From assembly GCF_001761485.1 (NCBI RefSeq), contig NC_090775.1:2797001-2861000 (forward strand): 64,000 bases of DNA, written 5' to 3'. Each line of letters opens with the position of its first letter. Position 1 is the stretch's first letter. Below the pieces are notes generated by a model, which was not told where the DNA came from, made no database searches, and saw nothing but the letters and a program-made list of their open reading frames with translations. The translations under genes and the position numbers were made by a program. Positions 52,110 to 62,089 of the stretch are shown in pieces. Origin of the DNA: Yarrowia lipolytica. Its lineage: Eukaryota; Ascomycota; Dipodascomycetes; Dipodascales.

Positions 52110-53228
52110 ATGCCGACCGAAGAGCAACTCCATGGGATCATGGAATCGCTGCGGGAGGTGACAAGAAAGTCCGGCTCCGCTCCGACAACACCCACAAAAC
52201 ACTCTCCCCGAAATTCGACGCTCAAAACAGCAACTCCAAACAGATTCACAACAGCATCCTCGACATCTGGAAAAATATCCAAACGACCGTCTTTAATGGA
52301 GCGAATTAGACAGGTCAAGGAGAAGGATTATCGAAGAACAACAAAGGAAATCACAGAACTAGCTCCTACGACTACAGCAACATCAACCCCTGCTACATAC
52401 ACTCCGTGGTCCAAGGAAGACTTTCTTGACCGGGTCTCGACATACACTTATCAAAAGTACCCTATTGAGACGTCGCTGTACCCGAAACTGAGTCCCTATA
52501 ATGTGGCTCGTTACGGCTGGAAATGTACAAGTTCAAAAATGCTCCAATGCGTGAGTTGTGGGAGTTATCTGGCAGTTGTCTGTGGAGAGGAAGATGATGA
52601 AGCTACCATCAAGGTTGTGCAGGATAAGTATCTTGGGCTTATTACGCGGAACCATTCCAGTAGATGCTTGTGGAAGAACAAGCCTTGTTCTGAGAGCCTG
52701 GGATCGATCATGGGCAACATTGGACGGCTTCGAAAGGATTTAGGAGGAAAAATTGCAATTCCCGAGGGCGTCGAGGTTACTGTGGATGGACAGAGTGTGG
52801 AGGATTTCTTTAAGAAATTACTTCTTGAAGTTGATGGTGAAGTAAACAAGGAAATCGACGAGAATAGGGGACTGGATTTGAAGGAGGAAGTGAAAGAAAA
52901 TGGATCTGGCTCTAATAAGGACTCAAACGACCTGACGCAGTCAGCTGAACTTGGATCCGACTCAAAACTCATCCCGGAAGAAGTGTCTAGAATCACACTC
53001 GCTGCTGGATGGAGAGAATCCCACAATATGTTCAAGTGCCACGTTTGTTCAAGAATAGTCAAACCCTCTGAGACGTTTGATGTGGTGCAGGAACACAGAG
53101 ACTGGTGCCCCTACGTTGTGGAAAAAGAGGGTGACAAGCCCGCATGGTGGCAAGTATTGACCAAGCCATCCAAGGAGTCTTCTAAGAAGCGTCTCTCCAA
53201 TATCAGAGAGGTGTATTTCGGTGTATAG
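52110..53228 (+). CDS. C3HC zinc-finger protein, Rsm1/NIPA/Pml39-like
   Basis: The product is 372 residues from ATG 52110, or 382 from the in-frame ATG at 52080; the downstream ATG has the better context (CACACCATG). The N-terminal 100 residues are Thr/Ser/Lys-rich. The C3HC domain spans about 105-205: ARYGWKCTSSKMLQCVSCGSYL then HSSRCLWKNKPC provides the Cys and His ligands. A second Rsm1-like element lies near 305-340, with WRESHNMFKCHVCSRIV and HRDWCPYV. Relatives are S. pombe Rsm1, yeast Pml39 and human ZC3HC1, linked to mRNA export and the nuclear basket. That role is inferred here. Confidence 0.88.
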   Translation: MPTEEQLHGIMESLREVTRKSGSAPTTPTKHSPRNSTLKTATPNRFTTASSTSGKISKRPSLMERIRQVKEKDYRRTTKEITELAPTTTATSTPATYTPWSKEDFLDRVSTYTYQKYPIETSLYPKLSPYNVARYGWKCTSSKMLQCVSCGSYLAVVCGEEDDEATIKVVQDKYLGLITRNHSSRCLWKNKPCSESLGSIMGNIGRLRKDLGGKIAIPEGVEVTVDGQSVEDFFKKLLLEVDGEVNKEIDENRGLDLKEEVKENGSGSNKDSNDLTQSAELGSDSKLIPEEVSRITLAAGWRESHNMFKCHVCSRIVKPSETFDVVQEHRDWCPYVVEKEGDKPAWWQVLTKPSKESSKKRLSNIREVYFGV

Positions 53229-53515
53229 AAACGTATTTATTATTAGACATGACTAGAATTTAAAAGGTAGGAGATGTACAAGCGTACATACATACAGATA
53301 CAGTATTTCTCGCAGTTCATGGAGATAATAGTTCCAATACCCACTCATGGACCAAATATAAGTAGTTAGGATCTGAAAGCCTGTATCATAATTAATTCAA
53401 GACTAAGGAAGACCTTCATATATTCATATTGTCCAAATTCGCAATCTTTTTATTATTCTAGGCATTTTTTTTTATTCTAATCTTTACTAACCCAAAATAC
53501 AGCTCGTTTCACCTT

Positions 53516-53596
53516 TCCGATATAGTGTAGGGGCTATCACATCACGCTCTCATCTTGAGAACCGTGGAGACCGGGGTTCGATTCCCCGTATCGGAG
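53516..53596 (+). tRNA. tRNA-Glu (CTC anticodon) with a short intron
   Basis: Acceptor arms TCCGATA and TATCGGA pair, with G as the discriminator. The D arm reads GTGTAGGGGCTATCAC. The anticodon stem TCACG/CGTGG encloses loop C-T-CTC-A-C, giving anticodon CTC. The B box is GGTTCGATTCC. About nine extra bases (TCTTGAGAA) lie after the base 3' of the anticodon, the canonical place for a nuclear tRNA intron. A T7 run about 23 bases downstream is a probable Pol III terminator. Confidence 0.93.
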
Positions 53597-53600
53597 TGTA

Positions 53601-53625
53601 CAGCCAACTGGCTGTCTCTTTTTTT
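53601..53625 (+). terminator. Probable Pol III terminator of tRNA-Glu
   Basis: A short hairpin-forming sequence (CAGCC, then GGCTG) is followed by a run of seven T. The T run alone is the usual Pol III signal; the hairpin may be incidental. Confidence 0.6.
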
Positions 53626-53794
53626 ATTCTTCTTTTCCCTATCATGTGTTGGTATCAACCAATTTTGCATGAGGATAAGCTGACTAACCCTTTTGACCTG
53701 TAACCCTCCCATCCCTTCTTATGGGTGGGGTACGTGAAATACGTCTCCGCCTTAAATCTATACATATAATCATCATTCGTTACTATATACATGA

Positions 53795-56767
53795 CTACTC
53801 CAGCACAGTCCACTTCTTTTTGTCCATGGTTTCGTATCCGGGGCCGAGAGCGGCCACTGAGTACCCGGAGGGGTTGACGAGATACTGCTTGGCAACCCGC
53901 TTGACGTCATCAACAGCCACATCAAGCAGCTGCCGTCGTCGCTTCTCTCGCTGCTCGTAGGTAAGTCCGTTGGCATAGAGAGCCATTCCCTCTGACTTGA
54001 CGGAGATGGGGGCATCGATTCGCTGGAAAAGGGACAGCTTGGCCTCCTGCAGATCGGAAGAGCTCCAGTCCTTCTTGACAGACCACTCTCCAGCCTCCTG
54101 GCAGGTCTGCAGGGTTCGTTCCAAGTTGGGGTCTCGGTATGAATAATATGAGAAGAAGCCGTCAGTGGGGTTATAAGAGGCTCCTCCACCGTAAGCGCCT
54201 CCCTTTTCTCGGATTTCTCGATGCAGATGCTTGTGGGTCAGCATGTTGGCGAGTACCTGCAGGGGAGCTCCGTCAGCATGAGTGTAGGGCACTCCGGGGA
54301 TGGCAATACCAGCGTAGTTGACCTGGAACGGTAACTTGAACAAGGTGCTTGTGGGAGTGGTCATGGGGATAGACAACGACGAGATATTGAAGGGCGACTC
54401 ATTGGTCTCGAAGGACTCAGCGAACTTTCGCACCAACTCGTCGTTCTTGGTCTGCATGTCCTGGCCACAAGTGACGGCAAATCGCTGCTCACGGGTCAGA
54501 GCAAACTTGGCAATCTCCTGGAGCTTGGGGATGACCTCGTCGACAAGCTGCTGCTCGGACTTGGCAGCCAGCTCAGACAGGAAGCGCACCTGGGCCACAC
54601 CCCCCAGAATGTCGTCAATCTTCTTGACAGGGGAAATATCGGAAGCAGCTCGAAGCATGGCGAACGAGTGTCCAGACTGAGCCAACGCGTTGGACAGGTT
54701 AGCGGTGGAGGCTGCAATCATGGTCTTAAGCTTCTCAACGTTGGTGAAATCAGTGTTTCGAAGCAGCTCCTGAAACAGGCCAAACATGGTCTCCACATTT
54801 TTGTCCAAAGCCACACCATCCATAGCAAAGTTGAGCTGGGACGACGGCAGAGAAAGAGGAGAAGAAGAGCAGGAGACAGAGAAATCAAGACCACCAGTGT
54901 TGAGTTTGATTTCGTCTTCCAGTTGGCCCATAGTCTTGTCCTTGGTTCCCAAAAAGGTTAGGGACGAGGTGAACAGAGGAAGGAAGGGGTAGTACTCGTG
55001 GGGAAGACCCTCTAGAGAAGAGATGGAGTGGAAGTAAGTCAGACCGTTGGTGGGGGCAAGTCGCCACTGGATGGGATAGGGATTCTTGGTATGCTCCAAG
55101 GCAACTCGAGGCTTGCTTCTGGGGATGTCTGAGACGTGAAGAGTGGGCAGACAGTCAAGGTTCTCAGGCTCTTCCTGCATCTTTTCCAGGTTGGCCCCGG
55201 TCTCGAAGATTTCCTCCTTATCAGATTCAGTCAGTTTGGCCAGCTTGTCGGTCAGAATCTCGTCCTCCTTTTCCTGCACATTCTTCTCATAGTCGGGATT
55301 GGGGTTCATCTGAAAGTGGAAGTACTTGTTGTCGAGCAAGTACTTCTTCATCACCTTCTGCAGGAACTCAGGGTCGGCCTCCATGTCTTTGTTGAACCGA
55401 TCGAGCACAGAATTCCACTCCAGAGCCTCCAGGGGGTCGACCTGGTTAAACCAGCCAGGAAGAACACCGTTCATAAGAGCCATACCGAACTTGGCGTTCT
55501 GGTCCTTTCGAGCAAGCTCAGTCTGATGCAAAAGACCGTCGATTCGGCCCTTGTCGAAGCCCTCAGCAACGGTAGTCTTGATGGTGTCGAGAATAACAGT
55601 CTCGACCTTTGTAAGATCGCTCTCGGTCACTCCCTGAAGACCAACAGAGAAAATGTTAGCTCCAGGAGCACTGTCAAGGCCAGTGTTGGGAGAGTAGGAA
55701 GATCCAAGACCGGAATCAATCAGCTTCTGATGAAGGGGGGAAGAATGACCGTCAATGAGTAGAGAAGAGATGATCTTGACGCAGAAAGACTCGTAAATGT
55801 CCTTGGGAGAACCCATCAACCACGACATGGACATCTTGTGCTGCTTAGACGTATCCAGAAGAGTGTCAATAGGACCCTCTTCAACGATACGGGTGTTCTC
55901 AGCGGCAGAAGAAAATTCGAGAGGCAATCTCTCGGTGTTTCCGGGAGTTTTGGAGATCTCACAATTCTCAAATTTGGCGTTCAGAGCCTCCAAATGGTCA
56001 GCAACAGAGATATCTCCATAAGAAAACGTCTTGGCGTTGCTGGGGTTGTAGTGATCAGCATGAAACTTCTTGAGACCCTCGTAGGTGAGTTCGGGAATAA
56101 CAAGAGGGTCTCCTCCAGAGTTGTTCAAACTGGGGTAGATCTTCTCCAGGTACCGAATGTAGAAAGCGTAAGCAGCATTGGACATTTGACCTTTCATCTC
56201 GTTGAAAACGACACCCTTGAGGATGATGGGACTGGTCTTGTCCTTGGAGTCCTCGTTTTCCAGTCTCCAGCCTTCCTGAGAAAAGTCCAGCTCTCGAAGC
56301 AGAGGCTTCAGGGTAGCATCGAGGTACACATCTCGCAGATTCTTCATGTCGGTAGCGTTGGTGGTAGCAAAGGGGTAAAAGGTGTAGTCCTGGGCGGTCA
56401 TCGCGTTCATGAAGTTGGCAAGAGATCGGTTAAGCATCTTGAAGAAGGGATCTCGGACTTGGTACTTTTCCGATCCACACAACGTTGTATGCTCCAGAAT
56501 ATGGGGAACTCCGGTTCGATCGGGAGGATTAGTCTTGAAGCCGATGGAAAAGACGTTGTTGGAGTCATCTCGAGCAATGTGCAGATGCTGGGCTCCAGTG
56601 GAGTGCTCTAGCAGGGTAGCCTGCAGATCAAACTCGGGGATCTCTTTGGTTCTGAGAACATTGAAGCCATGGATATTGTCGCCGACAGAGAGAGTGGGTG
56701 CGGAGGTGGTGGCGAAACGTCGAACCACGGCCTGGACCGGTTTTTTGAGCGACTTTAGACGTAACAT
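53795..56767 (-). CDS. CYM1: Mitochondrial presequence protease Cym1 (PreP/pitrilysin family)
   Basis: The 990-residue zinc metalloprotease degrades cleaved presequences and other short peptides in the mitochondrial matrix or intermembrane space. The N-terminus (MLRLKSLKKPVQAVVRRFAT) is a basic presequence. The inverted zinc motif is HILEH at 89-93 in PHILEHTTLCGSEKY, followed by NRSLANFMNAMTAQDYTFYP. The C-terminal half keeps the M16C features, with the Tyr/Gly-rich GGAYGGGASYNPTDGFFSYYSYRDP near residues 863-887. Length matches yeast Cym1. Divergent from CAC1 across a 1.3 kb region carrying three TGATCACGTG sites. Confidence 0.96.
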   Translation of the reverse strand: MLRLKSLKKPVQAVVRRFATTSAPTLSVGDNIHGFNVLRTKEIPEFDLQATLLEHSTGAQHLHIARDDSNNVFSIGFKTNPPDRTGVPHILEHTTLCGSEKYQVRDPFFKMLNRSLANFMNAMTAQDYTFYPFATTNATDMKNLRDVYLDATLKPLLRELDFSQEGWRLENEDSKDKTSPIILKGVVFNEMKGQMSNAAYAFYIRYLEKIYPSLNNSGGDPLVIPELTYEGLKKFHADHYNPSNAKTFSYGDISVADHLEALNAKFENCEISKTPGNTERLPLEFSSAAENTRIVEEGPIDTLLDTSKQHKMSMSWLMGSPKDIYESFCVKIISSLLIDGHSSPLHQKLIDSGLGSSYSPNTGLDSAPGANIFSVGLQGVTESDLTKVETVILDTIKTTVAEGFDKGRIDGLLHQTELARKDQNAKFGMALMNGVLPGWFNQVDPLEALEWNSVLDRFNKDMEADPEFLQKVMKKYLLDNKYFHFQMNPNPDYEKNVQEKEDEILTDKLAKLTESDKEEIFETGANLEKMQEEPENLDCLPTLHVSDIPRSKPRVALEHTKNPYPIQWRLAPTNGLTYFHSISSLEGLPHEYYPFLPLFTSSLTFLGTKDKTMGQLEDEIKLNTGGLDFSVSCSSSPLSLPSSQLNFAMDGVALDKNVETMFGLFQELLRNTDFTNVEKLKTMIAASTANLSNALAQSGHSFAMLRAASDISPVKKIDDILGGVAQVRFLSELAAKSEQQLVDEVIPKLQEIAKFALTREQRFAVTCGQDMQTKNDELVRKFAESFETNESPFNISSLSIPMTTPTSTLFKLPFQVNYAGIAIPGVPYTHADGAPLQVLANMLTHKHLHREIREKGGAYGGGASYNPTDGFFSYYSYRDPNLERTLQTCQEAGEWSVKKDWSSSDLQEAKLSLFQRIDAPISVKSEGMALYANGLTYEQREKRRRQLLDVAVDDVKRVAKQYLVNPSGYSVAALGPGYETMDKKKWTVLE

Positions 56768-58097
56768 GGTGGTGGAAGAGAGTGTCGATGCAAGTCTCGA
56801 TTTTAGATAAAAGAGTGAACAACTCTAAATGATTTATAATAGTTGGGGGAAGGTAGCGACGAGGCGGTGGTCACATTACAGGAAAACAAATATGGATTGA
56901 TACCATGTACCATGAGTGATCACGTGCCATGAGTGATCACGTGGACAGTTTTCGTAGTCAGGATTTCCGTCTGTGGGTTTCTGGAGAGTTGTTAGAGCGT
57001 CAATAACCGACATCTTCCTCGATGCGGGGAATAGGGTAAGGGAGAAACCCGTGAGGTGGCAAGACGAAGATTAGTAATATTTATAATGAGTGGAGGACTG
57101 ATCACGTGATAGGATTCTACGATCGTGTGGCTAACTTATGCTTGATGGGCTCGTGGCGGTCGAGAATGATTTCTTATCTGTCTTTTGAACACTCCTGGTG
57201 ATGCATAATTAGGTTGCAAAGGTCTGGAATACTGATGGAAGAAATCGATTTCAGTGTCGCTGCTAAGACGAGGAGGGGACTTACAGAGAGAAGAATAACA
57301 GCATTAAAAATAAGGGTGCCTGTAGCTTTCGATCTATATAAATAATGTACTACAATCTCATTACGTTGCTTACCGTAAACTGCGATTATTTCCGTAGGTG
57401 CTGTGTTGAGGTTTTCAGTGGCGACTCGCCAGATTGTCAAAACAGGCTATTCGAGTCACAACAGAAGACGTAGGCTAGCTACTGTATTTAAAACAAGCAT
57501 CCTAATGAAAGTACTTGTACTCACCTTGTAGGTTGCGGCTCCCAGCAACCAACAACCACAATTATTTACATGATCTGACAATTCAGTCAAATGTTGGAAT
57601 CAGCATACTCCCGTGAAAATGTGGACCTTGCATTTCCAGGGCCTGGACTGTTTCGGTGGGTGTTTGGATCGCAGTCTCGCCACCAGACGTTTCTTTCCAC
57701 CACCTTCGTAGACCTGATCGACTGTTTATAGCGAGAAACAGTGGGTTCTGTTTGTGGTGTGTAATTGTGGAGGTCAGGTTGGCGTCGGAGTTGGGACTAT
57801 TAATAGGTTCAGGTTATGACAAGTATTTTTAGCGACTCGCACAGCATGTACACTATGAATAAGAGAGATGCACAGAGTCAGTGAGAGATTAGAGATAGTT
57901 GAACAGACACGTGACGAAAAATATCTCGTGACCTATTAGTTGCAATTGAATTATATTTGGTAACGTGACACGCTCACGACTTCCGCGTTCAACTAATTAC
58001 CACTTCTGGACGCGTCTCCCAAATCATTTCAATTAAGCTCTTGGGTACGCGTCGTGAAGGCTGGGCCTTGTAACCTCCTTCTTTCCTCCACAACACC
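56768..58097. promoter_or_regulatory. Divergent region of CYM1 and CAC1 with repeated TGATCACGTG
   Basis: A 17-base unit CCATGAGTGATCACGTG is directly repeated at 56910-56926 and 56927-56943. A third TGATCACGTG is at 57099-57108, and another CACGTG at 57908-57913. No gene was found in the rest. Confidence 0.6.
56910..56943. repeat. Perfect 17-base tandem duplication containing E-boxes
   Basis: Two adjacent identical copies of CCATGAGTGATCACGTG, each with the bHLH target CACGTG, about 145-175 bases before the CYM1 start. Confidence 0.9.
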
Positions 58098-59705
58098 ATG
58101 GACAGCTCTCCAATTCGACTCATGAGCGCAAGTGAGCAGAATGCAGGATGTGACAAGCCTGTAATGGCCGACAACAAGCCTCTGTGCACGATTACCACGC
58201 CCGAACCGTCACCCAAGCGTCGAAAGATCTCTGCCGAGGAGAAAGAAAAGATGCGACTTGAAAAGGAACAGATCAAGAAGCAGAAAGAGGAAGAGCGAGA
58301 GCAGCTTCGAAGACAGAAGGAAGAAGAGAAAGAGCTACTGAGAAAGCAGAAAGAGGAGGAGAAGGAACAACTGAGGAAACAGAAGGAGGAGGAGAAGAGG
58401 GGGCTAAAGAGGAGGAAGAAAGGGAAAGAGGAGGAGAAACGACGACGAGAAGAGGAACGAAAGAAGGCTGCCGAAGAGAAGGAGCTTGAGCGAGCCAAGA
58501 TTGCAGAGGAGAAGGCTAAGTTGGCTGAAGAGAAGGAGGCCAAGAGACTTGAAAAAGAAGCTGAACTCAAGAAGAAGGAGCAAGAACAGACTCGAATCAT
58601 GTCTTTCTTTAACAAGAAGACCAAAAAGAAGACCAAGAAGGAAGCTGTTAACAGTGACAAGTGTTTGGACTTTGATAAAGACTTCCTACCCTTCCACATC
58701 AAAGATACCGTGTGTATGGCAGACAAGACGGAGTGTGAAGTGATGGATCAGGATCCTGTTGACTGGCTCAACAGTCTCAACCTTTCTGATGACAGCAACA
58801 CCGCCGAAGCAGAAGAACCACCTGTTCCCGTCAAAACCATCATTACTCACATCCAGACCGCTGCCACTCTGGGTCTCAATCCTGATAATTACAACGGTAC
58901 TCCTTTAGACACGCTGGTCAATGCTCTTCCTAGACGATACTTGCAGTTCTATGGTGACGAGCGACCCGCATACCTGGGCACGTACTCCAAGAGCTGCTCG
59001 CGTGATCTGTTGCAGAACCCTCTCTTCCAGGTGCCTGGTTTGGACTACGAGTACGACAGTGAGGCCGACTGGGAAGATGAAGGAGAAGATATTGAAGATG
59101 ATGAAATTAGTGGAGACGAGGAGATGGAGGACGACGAAATGGCCGACTTTGTGTGTTCTGATGATGCCAAGAGTCCCAGCACCATGACTTCAAAGGTCAC
59201 GACAGCCCAGGAACCTGTTGTTGTCTGGGGCTGCTCAGATATGGTTGGTATGACTTTTGGAGGACTGATTGTCCAGGGGGCAATTGACCCATTCAAAGAC
59301 TATTGGACTGTTGCAAAAGTTGAGCAGAAGACCGATACTAAGAGTGACGTGACAATGACTAGTGCGACATCAGCTTCTGGTACAGCTATTAAATCTACTA
59401 CAACCAAAACCGAACTCAGCCCGTTTGCAGTCCTCTCCAAAACTCTGTCACCTTCCCCAGCGGTTGCTTCAGCCACGAAACAGTTTCTGGCTGCTGCCAA
59501 GCCTCAGAAGCTCATTGCTGGAGACGATCTGACTGCTCTTTTGAAGCGAGTAGATGGATCCGACGATAACAAGACGCTGTTGACCGAGCTGCTTTGTAAG
59601 CAGTATCCCCAGTACACACGCAAGATGGTCACGGCCACCATTCAGCACTATGCTGAGCGACAGGGTCCTAAGAGCGACAAGCGGTGGGTTCTGAAGGATA
59701 TCTAG
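58098..59705 (+). CDS. RLF2: Chromatin assembly factor 1 large subunit (p150/Cac1)
   Basis: The 535-residue protein is the scaffold of CAF-1, which deposits H3-H4 behind replication forks. Residues about 46-163 form a long Lys/Glu/Arg coiled coil (KER region) containing four tandem 11-residue units (57-100, consensus EQLRKQKEEEK). A canonical PCNA-binding PIP box follows at 164-171 (QTRIMSFF). The conserved core has RRYLQFYGDERPAYLGTYSK and PGLDYEYDSEADWEDE followed by an acidic run. The C-terminal helices (LTALLKRVDGSDDNKTLLTE) resemble the winged-helix DNA-binding end. All parts of the family are present and uninterrupted. Confidence 0.95.
   Translation: MDSSPIRLMSASEQNAGCDKPVMADNKPLCTITTPEPSPKRRKISAEEKEKMRLEKEQIKKQKEEEREQLRRQKEEEKELLRKQKEEEKEQLRKQKEEEKRGLKRRKKGKEEEKRRREEERKKAAEEKELERAKIAEEKAKLAEEKEAKRLEKEAELKKKEQEQTRIMSFFNKKTKKKTKKEAVNSDKCLDFDKDFLPFHIKDTVCMADKTECEVMDQDPVDWLNSLNLSDDSNTAEAEEPPVPVKTIITHIQTAATLGLNPDNYNGTPLDTLVNALPRRYLQFYGDERPAYLGTYSKSCSRDLLQNPLFQVPGLDYEYDSEADWEDEGEDIEDDEISGDEEMEDDEMADFVCSDDAKSPSTMTSKVTTAQEPVVVWGCSDMVGMTFGGLIVQGAIDPFKDYWTVAKVEQKTDTKSDVTMTSATSASGTAIKSTTTKTELSPFAVLSKTLSPSPAVASATKQFLAAAKPQKLIAGDDLTALLKRVDGSDDNKTLLTELLCKQYPQYTRKMVTATIQHYAERQGPKSDKRWVLKDI
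58266..58397 (+). repeat. 33-base coding tandem repeat in CAC1
   Basis: Four units of 33 bases encode the 11-residue coiled-coil repeat at residues 57-100, with near-identical amino acids but diverged third bases. Confidence 0.8.
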
Positions 59706-60901
59706 GCCGGGGAATGATGAGTTCTGCTGGAGTACACATGACGCAGTAGATAATGAATTAACGATGAACTGATGATTCAATAATGAAACAACTGTGTGAG
59801 AACGATGGCCGAGGCCTATACTCGTAAAGTAGTACTTTTGTGCTTGATTCCACCGCCGCACTTAAAGGGACGTCAGAAGTAAAATTGGTACAGTACACTG
59901 AAATACGGTCACGTGACTCGATCCCACCTCTCGCCTCTCGGGTAACGTATAGCCGATCCATCCTCATCCTCATCCTTTTCTATGTGTAGCTGCATTGCAC
60001 CTCCATTTCAATGTCGTACTTATACCAGGTATTTGGGGTTGACATCCTTGTACAGTATTTAGGCTCAGTGCAAAATGGACCGTGAACCCAGTTTCGATCG
60101 CTCTTTCGACAGGCTCTGGTCTACAAACTCTTACTGTACATCGGGCAAATCAAAGAAGACAGAGATACCCGATTGGCAGATCGACACAAGTATGGTTTGG
60201 CCGGAATAAGCAAAGGCGCAAAGTGTAATCAAGATTTGAAAATTGCTCATCGTGGAAAAAGAAACGGGGTGGGGGACATTTAATTGGTAGTGAGTGGTAG
60301 AGGTGGTGATATATACTGTGCACGGTTGTTCTATTAAATGGAGGTGAGCGACTTAGACCTTTGGAGTAATAAGACTGTAGTTGTGAAATGAAGGCTTCAG
60401 TTTACAGCAGTACATACTGTAGCTGATTTAAGCCTCCTTAGCGTATGAGCGAAATGTTTCGATGTAGCGCTTCAGATGGGATATTCCCTTAGGAACGTAC
60501 TGTGATAAACGGGAACTTTAACAAAAAGAGGAGTGGATTATTGGGACGATTTCCTCGCGAGTCGGCAGTCACGAAGTTCAGTGGGTATTTAGATATGTGA
60601 TCATTATCTGATGGGTTAGTCTGAGAATACCAAAGAAGTCGTCGAGTGAAGACTCATACTTTTCACCTCCGTAACATGTGCTGATGTTCTCGATTGATGA
60701 AGTCCTTCGTTTGTCAAAACTATTTGTAGTTGTCTGAAGTCGCGGACTGCTGAGTCTACTTGTGCCTTCCTGCGGATTACGATCTCCACAACAATAGCTA
60801 CTCTTACTCAATACAACAATTAATCAATTACTTTTGGACGTCTTTCGACAATAAATAATGTCGTTTACACGACACATCATCAACGATACTCCTCCCCTTG
60901 A
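59706..60901. other. Convergent intergenic region between CAC1 and ZIP transporter gene
   Basis: About 1.2 kb without a supportable gene. GGTCACGTGACTCG, containing CACGTG, is at about 59908-59921. Confidence 0.45.
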
Positions 60902-62089
60902 TTAAGCCCACTTCGCCAGCAGGGCCATGAGTCCGGCTCCGGCACACATCCAGGCAAAGGCCCAGAAGATTCGCCAGTTGTTGGCGTGCTTGAACTCGGA
61001 CGAGAACAAAAACTCGTGGGCCATGAGCTCAACGAGACCGGTATACAGCAGGATACCGGAAGACACGGAGTCAAAGATACCGTTGGTGATAGAGGCTGTC
61101 TTTCCTCCAGGAGGGTAGGTCTTTCGCACACCGAGACCAATGGCAATCGCAATGGGGGTGGTGAGGCCAAATGCCAGACCAAGGATCCAAGGAGTCCACA
61201 CCTTTTTCTTGGGCCAAGGGGCAGTGGCCAGTCGAGTTCCCAGACCGAAACCCTCAAACATCTGGTGGAAGACAAGCACAATGTACAGGTCCTTGAACTC
61301 GTCTCCGGAGACAGCAAGAGTCAGACCAATGAAGACAGAGTGGAAAATGATACCAAATTCGAGCACAAAAATGGAAACGAGCTGGGCAGAGTAGGTCTCC
61401 AAACCCATGTCGTTCTCCAAATCAACGTCGTTGGGGTCAGTATGCTCTTCGCAGTGTCCGTAGTGGTCTTTGGGTGTCAGGGGGTCATGGTTAGCAATGG
61501 GATTGGGCATAGAGACAGGAACGGAAGAGTGCTCTCTGGGCTTTTCGTTCTCCTTGACGATATCATCGGAAGAGTGGTCGTCGTGAGAGTGACCCTCGTG
61601 GGTATGCTCGTGAACACCTGAAATCTCCACGTCCTTAGAGGAAGCCAGTCCTACGGGTCCGTGGCTGTGGCCCTGGTGTCCAAACATGTTGAAGCAGACC
61701 AGCTCCACAGCAAACATGAAGAAGACCATGAAGAGACAGATACCAAAGGCATAGGGGTAGTCATTCCAGTGACCAAGACACTCTTGGGAAAGAGCTTCGT
61801 TGGCAGGTTGTAGAAGATGGAGCAGAGAGGTAGCAATGATGACACCAGAACCGAAGTACTTCGCGCAGAAAAAGAAGACGGGAGGGACCTTGATTTGCGA
61901 GTACTTGGAACAAAGAACAGGGAAGAGAGCTCCAAACGTTCCGCAGATGAGAATGACAAAGATGGATGAGATTCGGGCGCCCATTCGACCATCGTACTCG
62001 TTGCCAGAGTCGCAGACAACGGGGGCAGCGTCTGCATCGTCATCTCGGGTCAGCAGTCTGACCAATTGATCGGTGATTTCGGGAGACAT
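60902..62089 (-). CDS. Plasma-membrane zinc transporter, ZIP family
   Basis: The 395-residue protein takes up zinc; closest in plan to yeast Zrt1/Zrt2. Eight membrane segments are apparent. Between the third and fourth is a long cytosolic His-rich loop (residues about 138-175: GHQGHSHG and HEHTHEGHSHDDHSSDD), a proposed zinc sensor. The ZIP signature HSVFIGLTLAVSGDE lies in TM4, and HQMFEGFGLGTRL in TM5 supplies the second His/Glu metal site. The first 35 residues are acidic and probably extracellular. The upstream region contains several CAAGGT-type zinc-response-like sites. Whether it is the high- or low-affinity transporter cannot be told. Confidence 0.94.
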   Translation of the reverse strand: MSPEITDQLVRLLTRDDDADAAPVVCDSGNEYDGRMGARISSIFVILICGTFGALFPVLCSKYSQIKVPPVFFFCAKYFGSGVIIATSLLHLLQPANEALSQECLGHWNDYPYAFGICLFMVFFMFAVELVCFNMFGHQGHSHGPVGLASSKDVEISGVHEHTHEGHSHDDHSSDDIVKENEKPREHSSVPVSMPNPIANHDPLTPKDHYGHCEEHTDPNDVDLENDMGLETYSAQLVSIFVLEFGIIFHSVFIGLTLAVSGDEFKDLYIVLVFHQMFEGFGLGTRLATAPWPKKKVWTPWILGLAFGLTTPIAIAIGLGVRKTYPPGGKTASITNGIFDSVSSGILLYTGLVELMAHEFLFSSEFKHANNWRIFWAFAWMCAGAGLMALLAKWA

